Shown: positions 25,664-35,315 of the stretch, piece after piece | Layout of the letters: every line of letters begins with the position of its first letter | Position numbering within the stretch: position 1 is the first letter of the stretch | Assembly (NCBI RefSeq): GCF_003605645.1 | Contig: NZ_QVMU01000001.1 | Span: 558,001 to 622,000, forward strand | Origin: Vibrio sinensis | Lineage (GTDB): Bacteria > Pseudomonadota > Gammaproteobacteria > Enterobacterales > Vibrionaceae | DNA length: 64,000 nucleotides | Direction of reading: 5' to 3' | Notes under the pieces: generated by a model | Told to the model about the DNA's origin: nothing | Databases searched by the model: none | The model's input: the letters and a program-made list of their open reading frames with translations, nothing else | Made by a program: the position numbers and the translations under genes

Positions 25664-27106
25664 TTGATTACTTTTCTACTCAATCAAGAAATTAGACATG
25701 AAGATAACCTGTCACCCAACATGACGGTGTTAAATTACTTACGTAACCAAGTCACCAAAAAAGGAACCAAGGAAGGCTGTGGTTCAGGAGATTGCGGTGC
25801 ATGTACGGTTGTGCTCGGAGAAGTCGTCGATGGCGCTCTACAATATCGCTCAGTGAACTCTTGCCTAACATTTATTTCAGCACTCCATGGTAAGCAGTTG
25901 ATTACCGTAGAAGATTTGCAAAACAATGATTCATTGCACCCAGTACAAAAAGCGCTAGTTGATTTCCACGGTTCACAATGTGGTTACTGCACCCCCGGTT
26001 TCATCATGTCAATGTTTGCATTAGGTAAAAATAAGCCGAATGCCGATAAGGAAGACGTGATGGAATCTTTAGCCGGCAATCTATGCCGTTGCACCGGATA
26101 TCGACCTATTGTTGATGCTGCATTGTCCCTATCAACAGACCAACCTTTGATCGATCAGTTTGCACAACTTGAGCGCGAAACCATCGCTAAATTGACTGAA
26201 ATACAAGATACCGAAGCAACATTGGCACTTGGCAACTTAAGCGCATTTTCACCAAAAACGATTGATGAGCTTGCCACTCTTTATCAAGCTCATCCACAAG
26301 CAAAACTTGTTGCAGGCGGTACGGATTTGGCATTAGAAGTGACGCAATTTCACCGTGAAATCGAAACTCTTATCAGCGTTAATCTAGTGGAAGAGATGAA
26401 GCGCTGTGAAGAAACGGATACCGATTTAATCATTGGTGGCAATTTACCAATCAGCGATGCTTACCAGTTACTTAAAAAACACTACCCTGATTTTGGTGAA
26501 CTACTCCACCGCTTTGCCTCTCTTCAAGTACGTAATCAGGGCACCATCGGCGGTAATGTCGCCAATGCATCGCCAATTGGTGATACGCCACCATTACTGA
26601 TTGCACTTAACGCGCGTATTAAACTTCGTTGTGGCAGTGAAACACGCATCATGCCTATTGAAGATTACTTCATCAGTTACAAAGTGACAGCGCAACAAAC
26701 CAGCGAGTTTATTGAAGAGATCATCATCCCTAAACCAACAACAGCAAGTTTTCGTGCATACAAATTATCTAAACGATTGGATGATGACATTTCAGCCGTG
26801 TGCGGCGCATTTGATATCCAAGTAAAAGATGGAAAAGTTCTAAAAGCACGCATTGCATTTGGCGGCATGGCGGCAACGCCAAAACGTGCCATACGGTGTG
26901 AAAATGCCTTGTTAGGTAAACCATGGACAGACGCAAACGTCAAAGAAGCCATGGACATTTTACACGATGAGTTTGAGCCTTTGTCGGATTTTCGTGCCAG
27001 CCAAGAATATCGCTCACTCACAGCAGCTAATATGCTCCGTCGTTATTTCATAGAACAACAGAACAAAAATAATCCAATCGAAACAAGGGTAACATCTTAT
27101 GTCTAA
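25664..27106 (+). CDS. xdhA: Xanthine dehydrogenase small subunit (Fe-S and FAD domains)
   Basis: A 480-residue protein. It has a plant-type [2Fe-2S] domain (C39, C44, C47, C68), a second [2Fe-2S] helical domain (C107, C110, C142, C144 within CGYCTPGF and CRCTGYRP), then a FAD-binding domain with VAGGTDLALEV and TIGGNVANASPIGD. With XdhB it oxidises hypoxanthine and xanthine to urate using NAD+. The start is a TTG at 25664, supported by AAGGAGGT just upstream and by the conserved N terminus; no ATG is nearby. xdhB overlaps its end by 8 bases. Confidence 0.95.
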   Translation: MITFLLNQEIRHEDNLSPNMTVLNYLRNQVTKKGTKEGCGSGDCGACTVVLGEVVDGALQYRSVNSCLTFISALHGKQLITVEDLQNNDSLHPVQKALVDFHGSQCGYCTPGFIMSMFALGKNKPNADKEDVMESLAGNLCRCTGYRPIVDAALSLSTDQPLIDQFAQLERETIAKLTEIQDTEATLALGNLSAFSPKTIDELATLYQAHPQAKLVAGGTDLALEVTQFHREIETLISVNLVEEMKRCEETDTDLIIGGNLPISDAYQLLKKHYPDFGELLHRFASLQVRNQGTIGGNVANASPIGDTPPLLIALNARIKLRCGSETRIMPIEDYFISYKVTAQQTSEFIEEIIIPKPTTASFRAYKLSKRLDDDISAVCGAFDIQVKDGKVLKARIAFGGMAATPKRAIRCENALLGKPWTDANVKEAMDILHDEFEPLSDFRASQEYRSLTAANMLRRYFIEQQNKNNPIETRVTSYV

Positions 27107-29489
27107 TCCACACTCGGCAGCAATGACCCACGAAGAGATGGTTGCCATTGCAAAACAAGGACTCAAAACTGGTGTTGGTAAGAGCGTTAAACACGACAGT
27201 GCCGCCAAACAAGTAACGGGCGAAGCTGTTTATATTGACGACCGTTTAGAGTTTCCCAATCAACTGCACGTATATGCTCGATTGAGCACGCAAGCGCACG
27301 CAAACATCACCAAGATTGACCTCTCACCTTGTTATGAATTTGATGGCGTTGCGATTGCGATTCAAGCTAAAGATGTACCCGGACAATTGGATATCGGTGC
27401 AATTCTACCTGGCGATCCATTATTGGCTGATGGTAAAGTCGAATACTATGGTCAACCTGTGATTGCTGTTGCAGCGAACGATCTCGAAACGGCTCGTAAA
27501 GCCGCTCACGCAGCCATCATTGAATATGCCCCCCTACCAGCCATTCTTTGTGTTAAAGAAGCATTGGAAAAAAAGAGTTTCGTCACGGAAAGTCATACTC
27601 AACAACGGGGTGATTCTAAAGCCGCACTAAGCAAAGCCAAACATGTTATTTCTGGCGACTTAGAGATTGGTGGACAAGAACACTTTTACTTGGAAACCCA
27701 AGTCAGTAGCGTTATACCAACAGAAGATGGCGGCATGATTGTCTATACCTCGACACAAAACCCAACCGAAGTGCAAAAGTTGGTGTCTGAAGTCATTGGC
27801 GTCCCGATGCACAAAGTCGTGATTGATATGCGTCGAATGGGTGGTGGCTTTGGTGGCAAAGAGACACAAGCTGCTTCTCCAGCCTGTATGGCTGCGGTTA
27901 TTGCTCGACTCACAGGTCGTCCAACTAAAATGCGTTTGCTGCGAAATGAAGATATGCAGCAAACCGGTAAGCGTCATCCTTTTTATAACCAATACACAGT
28001 TGGCTTTGATGACAATGGTGTGATTCAAGGGGCTGACATTACCGTGTCAGGTAACTGTGGTTACTCCCCTGACCTTTCGAGCTCCATTGTTGACCGAGCC
28101 ATGTTCCACTCAGACAACGCATACTATCTTGGTGATGCTACGGTAACTGGTCATCGATGTAAAACCAACACGGCATCTAACACCGCTTATCGTGGGTTTG
28201 GTGGACCTCAAGGCATGATGACGATTGAACACATCATGGATGAGATTGCTCGTTATCTGAAAAAAGATCCACTAGAAGTACGTAAGGCAAACTATTACGG
28301 CGAAGAAGGCCGTAACGTAACCCACTACTATCAAACCGTTGAAGATAACTTTCTTCCGGAGATCACCGAAGAGCTTGAGCGCAGCAGTGATTATCACGAA
28401 CGCCGTAAAGCCATTGCCGAGTTTAATAAGCAAAGTCCTATTTTGAAAAAAGGCCTAGCGATTACTCCGGTTAAATTTGGGATCTCTTTTACCGCGACAT
28501 TTTTAAACCAAGCAGGCGCGCTTATCCATATCTATACCGATGGCAGTATTCATCTGAACCATGGTGGTACGGAAATGGGCCAAGGTTTGAATATTAAAGT
28601 CGCCCAAATTGTTGCAGAGGAGTTCCAAGTTGATGTTGACCGTATCCAGATCACCGCGACAAACACAGACAAAGTGCCGAACACATCACCAACCGCGGCC
28701 TCATCGGGCACCGACCTCAACGGTAAAGCCGCACAAAACGCCGCAATCACGATAAAAAATCGTTTGATTGACTTTGCTTCTGCCCACTTCAAAGTTTCCC
28801 GTGAAGAAGTGGTTTTCAAAAATGGCATGGTACAAATTCGCGATGAAATCATGACTTTCAATGCCTTTGCTGAATTGGCATGGTTTAACCAAATCTCCCT
28901 CTCGAGTACTGGTTTCTACCGCACACCCAAAATCTATTACGATCATGAAAAAGCACGAGGTCGCCCGTTCTACTACTACGCCTACGGAGCATCCTGTTCA
29001 GAAGTGATCATTGACACGCTTACTGGCGAATACAAAATCTTACGAGCTGATATTTTGCATGATGTGGGTGCATCACTAAACCCAGCAATCGATATCGGCC
29101 AAATCGAAGGTGGTTTCATTCAAGGTGTAGGTTGGTTAACGACTGAGGAATTGGTGTGGAACGAACAAGGTCGCCTAATGACCAACGGCCCTGCGAGCTA
29201 CAAAATCCCTGCCATCGCGGATATGCCGATTGACTTTAGAACCCACCTACTTGAAAACCGCAGTAACCCTGAAGATACGGTTTTCAACTCAAAAGCCGTC
29301 GGCGAACCACCATTTATGTTGGGGATGTCGGTATGGAGCGCGTTAAAAGATGCCATTGCTTCTGTTGCGATTGACGGAGCAATACCAAAACTCGATACAC
29401 CAGCAACGCCAGAACGAGTACTAATGGCCGTGCAACAAGTTACTAAAACGAGCCAAAATACACCAGCTGAATCAGGTGAAACCGTTTAA
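27099..29489 (+). CDS. xdhB: Xanthine dehydrogenase molybdenum-binding subunit
   Basis: A 796-residue protein with the molybdopterin-binding signatures of the xanthine oxidase family: GGGFGGKE, NTAYRGFGGPQG, HGGTEMGQGLN, AASSGTDLNGKAAQNA, and the late KAVGEPPFML segment whose Glu is the catalytic base in the family. It binds the Mo cofactor and the purine. It forms a complex with XdhA and needs XdhC for sulphuration of the cofactor. The gene overlaps xdhA by 8 bases, so the pair is coupled. Confidence 0.95.
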   Translation: MSNPHSAAMTHEEMVAIAKQGLKTGVGKSVKHDSAAKQVTGEAVYIDDRLEFPNQLHVYARLSTQAHANITKIDLSPCYEFDGVAIAIQAKDVPGQLDIGAILPGDPLLADGKVEYYGQPVIAVAANDLETARKAAHAAIIEYAPLPAILCVKEALEKKSFVTESHTQQRGDSKAALSKAKHVISGDLEIGGQEHFYLETQVSSVIPTEDGGMIVYTSTQNPTEVQKLVSEVIGVPMHKVVIDMRRMGGGFGGKETQAASPACMAAVIARLTGRPTKMRLLRNEDMQQTGKRHPFYNQYTVGFDDNGVIQGADITVSGNCGYSPDLSSSIVDRAMFHSDNAYYLGDATVTGHRCKTNTASNTAYRGFGGPQGMMTIEHIMDEIARYLKKDPLEVRKANYYGEEGRNVTHYYQTVEDNFLPEITEELERSSDYHERRKAIAEFNKQSPILKKGLAITPVKFGISFTATFLNQAGALIHIYTDGSIHLNHGGTEMGQGLNIKVAQIVAEEFQVDVDRIQITATNTDKVPNTSPTAASSGTDLNGKAAQNAAITIKNRLIDFASAHFKVSREEVVFKNGMVQIRDEIMTFNAFAELAWFNQISLSSTGFYRTPKIYYDHEKARGRPFYYYAYGASCSEVIIDTLTGEYKILRADILHDVGASLNPAIDIGQIEGGFIQGVGWLTTEELVWNEQGRLMTNGPASYKIPAIADMPIDFRTHLLENRSNPEDTVFNSKAVGEPPFMLGMSVWSALKDAIASVAIDGAIPKLDTPATPERVLMAVQQVTKTSQNTPAESGETV

Positions 29490-29584
29490 AGCTCATCGAC
29501 TTAACGAACGTAACAGAAGATAGTACGATAACACGACGATAAATAAGGGCTAAATCGTCGATAATTCGGTCTCAGGGAGGAAGT

Positions 29585-30472
29585 ATGTTTAAGGACAATT
29601 GGATTCAAGAGCTGGCAAAACTTGAAGATAACTATGAACCTTGTGTGATGGTCACTGTACTGGAAGACAAGGGATCAGTTCCTCGTGATGCTGGCACCAA
29701 AATGCTAGTCACCGGAGATCGAATTATCGCCACCATAGGCGGCGGTCATCTTGAGCACGTTGCGACAAAAATGGCGCGCGAAATGCTCAATGATGGCGCA
29801 AAACAACTGAAAGTTGAACGCTTTAACCTTGGTGCCCGTCTAGGGCAATGCTGTGGAGGAATGGCAACATTGAGCTTTGAACCGATTGGAACCCAACAGA
29901 AACACTTAGTCTTATTTGGTGCAGGCCATGTTGCCAAAGCACTACTGCATGTTGTTGCTACTCTACCGTTTCGTGTCACGTGGATTGATGAGCGTGACGA
30001 TATCTTCCCAGACGAGTTGCCTCACGGCGTTCGAAAAATCGTTACTGACGATCCGGTGGGTGAAGTTAAACACATGCCCGCCAATAGTTACTACCTCGTG
30101 ATGACGCACAATCACCAACTCGATTTTGACCTAGCTAAAGCCATCATCAAACGCGCTGATAGCTGCTATTTCGGCATGATTGGTTCACTCACTAAACGCA
30201 AGAAATTTGATTCACGCTTAGAACAAAGGGGCTATAGCCAAGAGCAAATCGATACCATGATCTGCCCTATTGGCATTAGCAGTGTGACGGGGAAACACCC
30301 TGCGGAAATCGCTGTGTCGGTTGCTGGTGAACTTATCGCCCATTATCAAGGTCAGGCATTAGAGCAAAAACGTCCAACCAAACACTTTCCGTTGAAAGAA
30401 CAAGATTCAAATTCAATAACGAGTACACTGAATGAGTTAAGCACCCCACAATTGGAAGAGAAAATAGCTTAA
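29585..30472 (+). CDS. xdhC: Xanthine dehydrogenase accessory protein XdhC
   Basis: A 295-residue protein. The N-terminal XdhC/CoxI domain has VLEDKGSVPRDAGTKM, IGGGHLE and GQCCGG. The C-terminal NAD-binding-like domain has LFGAGHVAKAL and MIGSLTKRKKF. It binds the Mo cofactor and promotes insertion of its sulphido form into XdhB. A strong ribosome binding site (AGGGAGGAAGT) precedes the ATG. It is part of the xdhABC-guaD operon. Confidence 0.94.
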   Translation: MFKDNWIQELAKLEDNYEPCVMVTVLEDKGSVPRDAGTKMLVTGDRIIATIGGGHLEHVATKMAREMLNDGAKQLKVERFNLGARLGQCCGGMATLSFEPIGTQQKHLVLFGAGHVAKALLHVVATLPFRVTWIDERDDIFPDELPHGVRKIVTDDPVGEVKHMPANSYYLVMTHNHQLDFDLAKAIIKRADSCYFGMIGSLTKRKKFDSRLEQRGYSQEQIDTMICPIGISSVTGKHPAEIAVSVAGELIAHYQGQALEQKRPTKHFPLKEQDSNSITSTLNELSTPQLEEKIA

Positions 30473-30518
30473 CTTTTAACGGCCATAATGCCGTTAGAGG
30501 AAATAAAAGGAAGTAAAG

Positions 30519-31853
30519 ATGACAACGCAACGTAAAGCTTATCGCGCCAGTATTGTTCATAGCGTAGCTGATCCAAAGGACGTCAATTTAGAAGAATCAT
30601 ATGAATACTATGAAGACGGTATACTTGTCGTTGAAAATGGTCATATCGTTGATATCGGTCACGCAGAAGAGGTACTTCAACGCCAACCGCAAAACCTCGA
30701 TGTTAGAGAATACAAAGACAAAGTGATCACCTCTGGATTCATTGATACTCATATTCACTACCCTCAAACAGGAATGATCGCTTCGTATGGCGAACAATTA
30801 CTTGATTGGCTTGAAAACTATACGTTTCCAGAAGAAAGACGTTTTAAAAATCCAGTTTATGCCCACAAAGTGGCTAAGTTATTCTTAGATGAACTGACCA
30901 GCAACGGCACAACAACCGCCTTGGTCTTTGGTACCGTGCATAAAGAATCGGTCAATGTCTTTTTTGAAGAAGCGGAAAAGCGCAACATGCGAATGATTGC
31001 GGGTAAAGTGTTGATGGATCGCAACGCACCAGATTACCTCACCGATACGCCTGAATCTGGCTATCAAGATTCCAAGGAACTTATCGAAAAATGGCACAAC
31101 CGTGGTCGATTACACTACGCCGTCACCCCCCGTTTTGCCCCAACAAGTACACAAGAACAGCTAAGTACGGTCGGTAGACTGCTTGAAGAATACCCAGATG
31201 TGTATATGCATACTCACCTTTCGGAAAACAAAAAAGAAATCGAATGGGTATTGGATCTTTTCCCTGAACGCGACAGCTATTTAGATGTGTATGACCATTA
31301 TGGCTTACTCCACAAACGTTCCGTTTTTGCCCATGGTATTCACTTGTCAGACTGTGAGTGTCAACGCTTAGCTGAGACAGATTCAGCCATTGCTTTTTGC
31401 CCAACCTCGAACCTGTTTTTAGGTTCTGGTTTATTCAAATTACCGAAATTAGAACAACATGGTGTTCGTGTCGGAATGGGCACTGATGTCGGTGCAGGGA
31501 CTAGCTTTTCAATCTTACAAACCATGAGTGAAGCGTACAAAATTATGCAGCTTCAACAAGAAAAGCTTCACCCAGTAAAATCCCTATTCCTAGCCACACT
31601 TGGCGGCGCTCGATCTCTTCACCTTGATGATAAGATTGGTAACCTAGCCATAGGCAAAGAAGCTGACTTTGTGGTACTCGACACTCACGCAACACAGCTG
31701 ATGCGCTTTAGAATGCAACAAGCAACAACCCTAGAGGAGAAACTGTTTGTACTGATGAGTCTAGGTGATGATAGAACAGTAAGCGAAACTTACATCTACG
31801 GCGAACAAGCTTATGATGCTCATTTCAAAGATGTAACTAAATTAGTCAGCTAA
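30519..31853 (+). CDS. guaD: Guanine deaminase
   Basis: A 444-residue amidohydrolase with the metal-binding DTHIHYPQTGM (H78, H80), further ligand motifs THLSE and AHGIHLSD, and GTDVGAGTSFSIL, matching guanine deaminases. It converts guanine to xanthine, feeding XdhAB. AAGGAAGTAAAG precedes the ATG. It is last in the operon; a hairpin follows about 17 bases after the stop. Confidence 0.95.
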   Translation: MTTQRKAYRASIVHSVADPKDVNLEESYEYYEDGILVVENGHIVDIGHAEEVLQRQPQNLDVREYKDKVITSGFIDTHIHYPQTGMIASYGEQLLDWLENYTFPEERRFKNPVYAHKVAKLFLDELTSNGTTTALVFGTVHKESVNVFFEEAEKRNMRMIAGKVLMDRNAPDYLTDTPESGYQDSKELIEKWHNRGRLHYAVTPRFAPTSTQEQLSTVGRLLEEYPDVYMHTHLSENKKEIEWVLDLFPERDSYLDVYDHYGLLHKRSVFAHGIHLSDCECQRLAETDSAIAFCPTSNLFLGSGLFKLPKLEQHGVRVGMGTDVGAGTSFSILQTMSEAYKIMQLQQEKLHPVKSLFLATLGGARSLHLDDKIGNLAIGKEADFVVLDTHATQLMRFRMQQATTLEEKLFVLMSLGDDRTVSETYIYGEQAYDAHFKDVTKLVS

Positions 31854-31869
31854 ATAGTTCAAAATATTT

Positions 31870-31895
31870 AAGCGAAATCCAGCCGGGTTTCGCTT
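31870..31895 (+). terminator. Terminator of the xdhABC-guaD operon
   Basis: AAGCGAAATCC pairs with GGGTTTCGCTT (one mismatch) around a 4-base loop, followed by TTATTG. Confidence 0.75.
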
Positions 31896-31964
31896 TATTG
31901 CTTTCACCACCTCTGGCAGTCAGTACGCTGCCCTCTACCCTTTCAAGTATAACGAGGATGAAAG

Positions 31965-32468
31965 CTATTTATCCTTATCTGAAAATGGATAAACATGACC
32001 TGGAATAAATTTATGATAAAGCACCGCCAATGCGACGATTCCCAACGTACCGAGCAAAATTGGATGCAATAGGAAACTCCAACTCGCGTGTCCACCAATC
32101 ATAATCAGTAACGGGTTTCCCCCAGCAGGCGGATGAGTGACATCTAAAAGCAACATCAAAAACAACCCTGTCCCCACAGCGAGCCCTAACGTTAATGGGT
32201 TTACGGGCAAATAATTGATGAAGACAAGGCCAACGAATGCGGTAATAAGATGACCTAGGATCACATTTTTTGGTTGAGCAAGTGGGCTACGATGCACCCC
32301 AAAGATAAGCACCATCGTGGCCCCAAATGGTGCGATCAGGACATAAGGCGTTTCAATACTGCTATCGATGGCTGCGAGAGTCCAGATACATAATGTCGCG
32401 CCAATAGCGGAAACTGTTGCAGTCAAAAGCCTATTGTCACGAAATAAAGTAATGACATGTTCTTTCAT
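31965..32468 (-). CDS. HPP family membrane protein
   Basis: A 167-residue protein with four to five hydrophobic segments and the HPP-family signatures APFGATMVLIF and VTHPPAGGNPLL. The family includes plastid/cyanobacterial nitrite transporters, but many bacterial members have no known substrate. It is convergent with guaD and has no evident functional link to purine degradation. Confidence 0.82.
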   Translation of the reverse strand: MKEHVITLFRDNRLLTATVSAIGATLCIWTLAAIDSSIETPYVLIAPFGATMVLIFGVHRSPLAQPKNVILGHLITAFVGLVFINYLPVNPLTLGLAVGTGLFLMLLLDVTHPPAGGNPLLIMIGGHASWSFLLHPILLGTLGIVALAVLYHKFIPGHVYPFSDKDK

Positions 32469-32752
32469 AAGAAATGATTTTCCATGATGAGGTATTGATG
32501 GTTAAGCTTGGTTTTCACAAACCAATAGGTCAAGATTTCCACGTTGCGTTTCTCCCCTCCCTCTTTCTATCAACGACAACACTTAGAATGGCTCATTTAA
32601 AAGGTCTTATTTTTCATTAGGTTAATGTTGTTCAGAAATATTTTTATAAATAGTCTTCTATTGGCCTATAAAGCGCACTAAGAACAGCGTAGGATGGCGG
32701 CAATTATCGAATAAAGACTCAGATAGCACATCAGTGCACGAACACTAAAATT

Positions 32753-34138
32753 ATGCAGCTAACCGCAAAACCATTACAAAATAACGCATTACTTATCTCT
32801 ATTTGCACCCCACAATTTAAAGGTGCCGAAGCGACCGAATCTCTCGCAGAGTTGGCTCGCCTCGTGACGACTCTCGGCTTTAATGTTGTAGGCACTCAGT
32901 CACAAAAACTCAGCTCAACACAAAAAATGAATGTGTTAGGTGCAGGTAAAATGGCTGAAATCGCCCGTCTTACTGGCAACCAAGGTGAGTTGGAAGAAGA
33001 TCTCGACACAGAAGATCTATTCGATGATCTATCATTTGACGACATGCCTTATGATGCGCCTATCTATGACGAAATGCGTTTCGAAGATCTACCATCAGAA
33101 AATTTACCGCTATGTTGTGCCGATGTGGTGGTTTTTGACTGTGACTTAACCCCTTCTCAACTTCGCAATGTTGAAAACCAACTGGGTGTCGAAGTCTTCG
33201 ACCGCACAGGTATCATCATTGAAATATTCAGTCGTCACGCTCGTACACGTACTGCGCGCCTGCAAGTTGAAATTGCTCGCCTGAATTATTTAGCACCACG
33301 TTTACGAGAGTCCACCAGCGGTAATAAAGAGCGCCAAATGGGTAAAGGTGCAGGTGAAACTGCGCTAGAGCTTGACCGCCGTAAAGTTCGCGATCAACTG
33401 GCAGAACTGCGCCGTGAATTAGTCAGCGTTCAGCATGAAATGAAAGGCCGACGTACACAGCGTTCAGAACTTTTCTGCGTTGCATTGGTTGGCTATACCA
33501 ACGCAGGTAAGTCCTCAATGATGCGCGCCCTTACCGGTAGCGAAGTATTAGTTGAGAACAAGTTGTTCGCTACACTCGATACGACTGTTCGTGCGCTTTA
33601 CCCAACAACTCAACCGAGAATTTTGGTTTCAGATACCGTTGGTTTTATTAAAAAGCTGCCTCACGATCTTGTGGCATCTTTCCACTCGACACTAGCAGAA
33701 GCACACGATGCCTCTTTGCTGTTGTATGTCGTTGATGCTTCTGATGCCTCTTTCCGTACACAACTCGACGTCGTGCATGAAGTGCTTAATGAAGTGGGTG
33801 TTGATGACATTAAAAAGTTGCTCGTGCTGAACAAATCCGATCAACTGAGTCCTGAGCAGCAACAAGCGTTAATGGAAGAATTCCCTGATGCGCTGATGAC
33901 TTCTACGCGTAACCCATTAGATGTCGCTAAGCTGCACAAATACATCGTTAATACTTCTCAAGAAGAAATGATTGAAGAAGAGTTCATTATTCCTTATACC
34001 GCAAAAGGTATCGTCGGTGAGATTCGTTCAACAATGAGCGTCGTATCTGAAGAATATGAATATGAACACATTAAGCTGACAGTACGCTCAAACGCGATTG
34101 AATTAGCTCGCTTGAAAAAACGCATGCTGAATTCTTAA
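32753..34138 (+). CDS. HflX-like GTPase with an acidic insertion
   Basis: A 461-residue HflX-family protein. It has the N-terminal domain (LGAGKMAEI, VVFDCDLTPSQLRN, VFDRTGIIIEIF), a coiled-coil linker (LELDRRKVRDQLAELRREL), and a G domain with GYTNAGKSS (G1), DTVGFIKKLP (G3) and NKSD (G4). HflX rescues or splits ribosomes under stress. Between residues ~75 and 120 lies an Asp/Glu-rich insertion not typical of HflX. The gene is not next to hfq, where the main hflX normally sits, so this is probably a paralogue. Confidence 0.9.
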   Translation: MQLTAKPLQNNALLISICTPQFKGAEATESLAELARLVTTLGFNVVGTQSQKLSSTQKMNVLGAGKMAEIARLTGNQGELEEDLDTEDLFDDLSFDDMPYDAPIYDEMRFEDLPSENLPLCCADVVVFDCDLTPSQLRNVENQLGVEVFDRTGIIIEIFSRHARTRTARLQVEIARLNYLAPRLRESTSGNKERQMGKGAGETALELDRRKVRDQLAELRRELVSVQHEMKGRRTQRSELFCVALVGYTNAGKSSMMRALTGSEVLVENKLFATLDTTVRALYPTTQPRILVSDTVGFIKKLPHDLVASFHSTLAEAHDASLLLYVVDASDASFRTQLDVVHEVLNEVGVDDIKKLLVLNKSDQLSPEQQQALMEEFPDALMTSTRNPLDVAKLHKYIVNTSQEEMIEEEFIIPYTAKGIVGEIRSTMSVVSEEYEYEHIKLTVRSNAIELARLKKRMLNS

Positions 34139-34153
34139 TTTCAACAATACGAT

Positions 34154-34192
34154 ACGATGTAGCGAGTTATCCCCCATATCTCGTTGCATCGT
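34154..34192 (+). terminator. Terminator after the HflX-like gene
   Basis: A 13-bp stem ACGATGTAGCGAG/CTCGTTGCATCGT (with G-T pairs) followed by TGTTTCTTTTTT. Confidence 0.8.
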
Positions 34193-34399
34193 TGTTTCTT
34201 TTTTATTCAACCTTTAGTTCTATCTATTACCCCTCCCTCATTATTGATTCACAACTAAAATCACTTTTTAAAGCAAGAATGTAACGTAGAAATCTTATTT
34301 TAGACCTCTCGCGATAAGACATTTAGCTTTGATATTTCAAATAATTAGCCTGTTATATCATGACTGCTCGGTCATCATAAAAATAAGGTTACAAACAGT

Positions 34400-35245
34400 A
34401 TGAAAGCAAAAACCCTTTTAATGTCTGTTGCTCTACTCTGCTTCACTAGTGCCAGTTCGGCTGAGAACTCAAATCAGAATGCCCAAGTAGAAGATAACGT
34501 CATTGCCGCACAGCGAATGGCTCTAGCCGAAAATACTGCAGGCAAAGGATTTGGACCTCAGTCTCCTCGAGATATCGATAACCTTAGTGGAACAAACCAA
34601 CGTATCTTTGGGTTAGCACCCGACTACACAGAAATGAACTTGTGCAATATTCACTTCCATAAAAATGCCGAACATAAAGGTGGTGAATTTAATATCTACG
34701 CTGGAAATGGCGATGGTGAGGGACAAAATTCAGGTTATGTTTACAGTGGCACGCTCACCAAGACAGAATTGGAACTCTTTGCTGGTAATGATGGTTCTTT
34801 GCAAGCTGGTGACACAATTGAGGTCCACTATGTCCATTCCACTGCAAAAGTAAAACCGGGGCCAACATTAGGAGCGTGCTTGGCTGATTCCATTGGTAAC
34901 CCGCAACTGCGTGTAGAAACACAAGTCTATGTATTAGTAAACGATAGTACTGCACTAAACTTCGCCCAGCTAACTCGATATGCGCAAGTCGATGGTGAAT
35001 ACCAAGCCACCAACATTCCGAATAACACCGGCACACCAATTCAATACGCTGGTTCTACAACAGGCCCGAGTTATAACGAGCAAGGTTCACCGTTGCAAGT
35101 CACTTGGAGTGTTCGACCAAAAGTAGCCAAAGTAGATATCACCTCAGTCGATAAGTGGTTAACTAATAATGACTTTAACGAACACCACGCTCACGGCGTA
35201 CGCAACCTAGTCATTAACCCAGAACTGCTTTCTTCGGGACACTAA
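34400..35245 (+). CDS. Putative periplasmic delta-class carbonic anhydrase
   Basis: A 281-residue secreted protein (signal peptide residues 1-21, cleavage after SSA). The segment EMNLCNIHFHKNAEHKGGEF carries an H-x-H-x4-E-H arrangement reminiscent of carbonic anhydrase zinc sites, and the overall sequence resembles bacterial proteins named delta-class carbonic anhydrase. Two cysteines (LCNIH, GACLAD) could form a disulphide. It would interconvert CO2 and bicarbonate in the periplasm. Assignment is from remembered family pattern, not a search. Confidence 0.68.
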   Translation: MKAKTLLMSVALLCFTSASSAENSNQNAQVEDNVIAAQRMALAENTAGKGFGPQSPRDIDNLSGTNQRIFGLAPDYTEMNLCNIHFHKNAEHKGGEFNIYAGNGDGEGQNSGYVYSGTLTKTELELFAGNDGSLQAGDTIEVHYVHSTAKVKPGPTLGACLADSIGNPQLRVETQVYVLVNDSTALNFAQLTRYAQVDGEYQATNIPNNTGTPIQYAGSTTGPSYNEQGSPLQVTWSVRPKVAKVDITSVDKWLTNNDFNEHHAHGVRNLVINPELLSSGH

Positions 35246-35315
35246 ACTCGCCGTAAAAAAGACTCAGCGAGTCAGCCAAACTAGTTCTAGGTTAAACACT
35301 ATGTAACCTCTCGTT

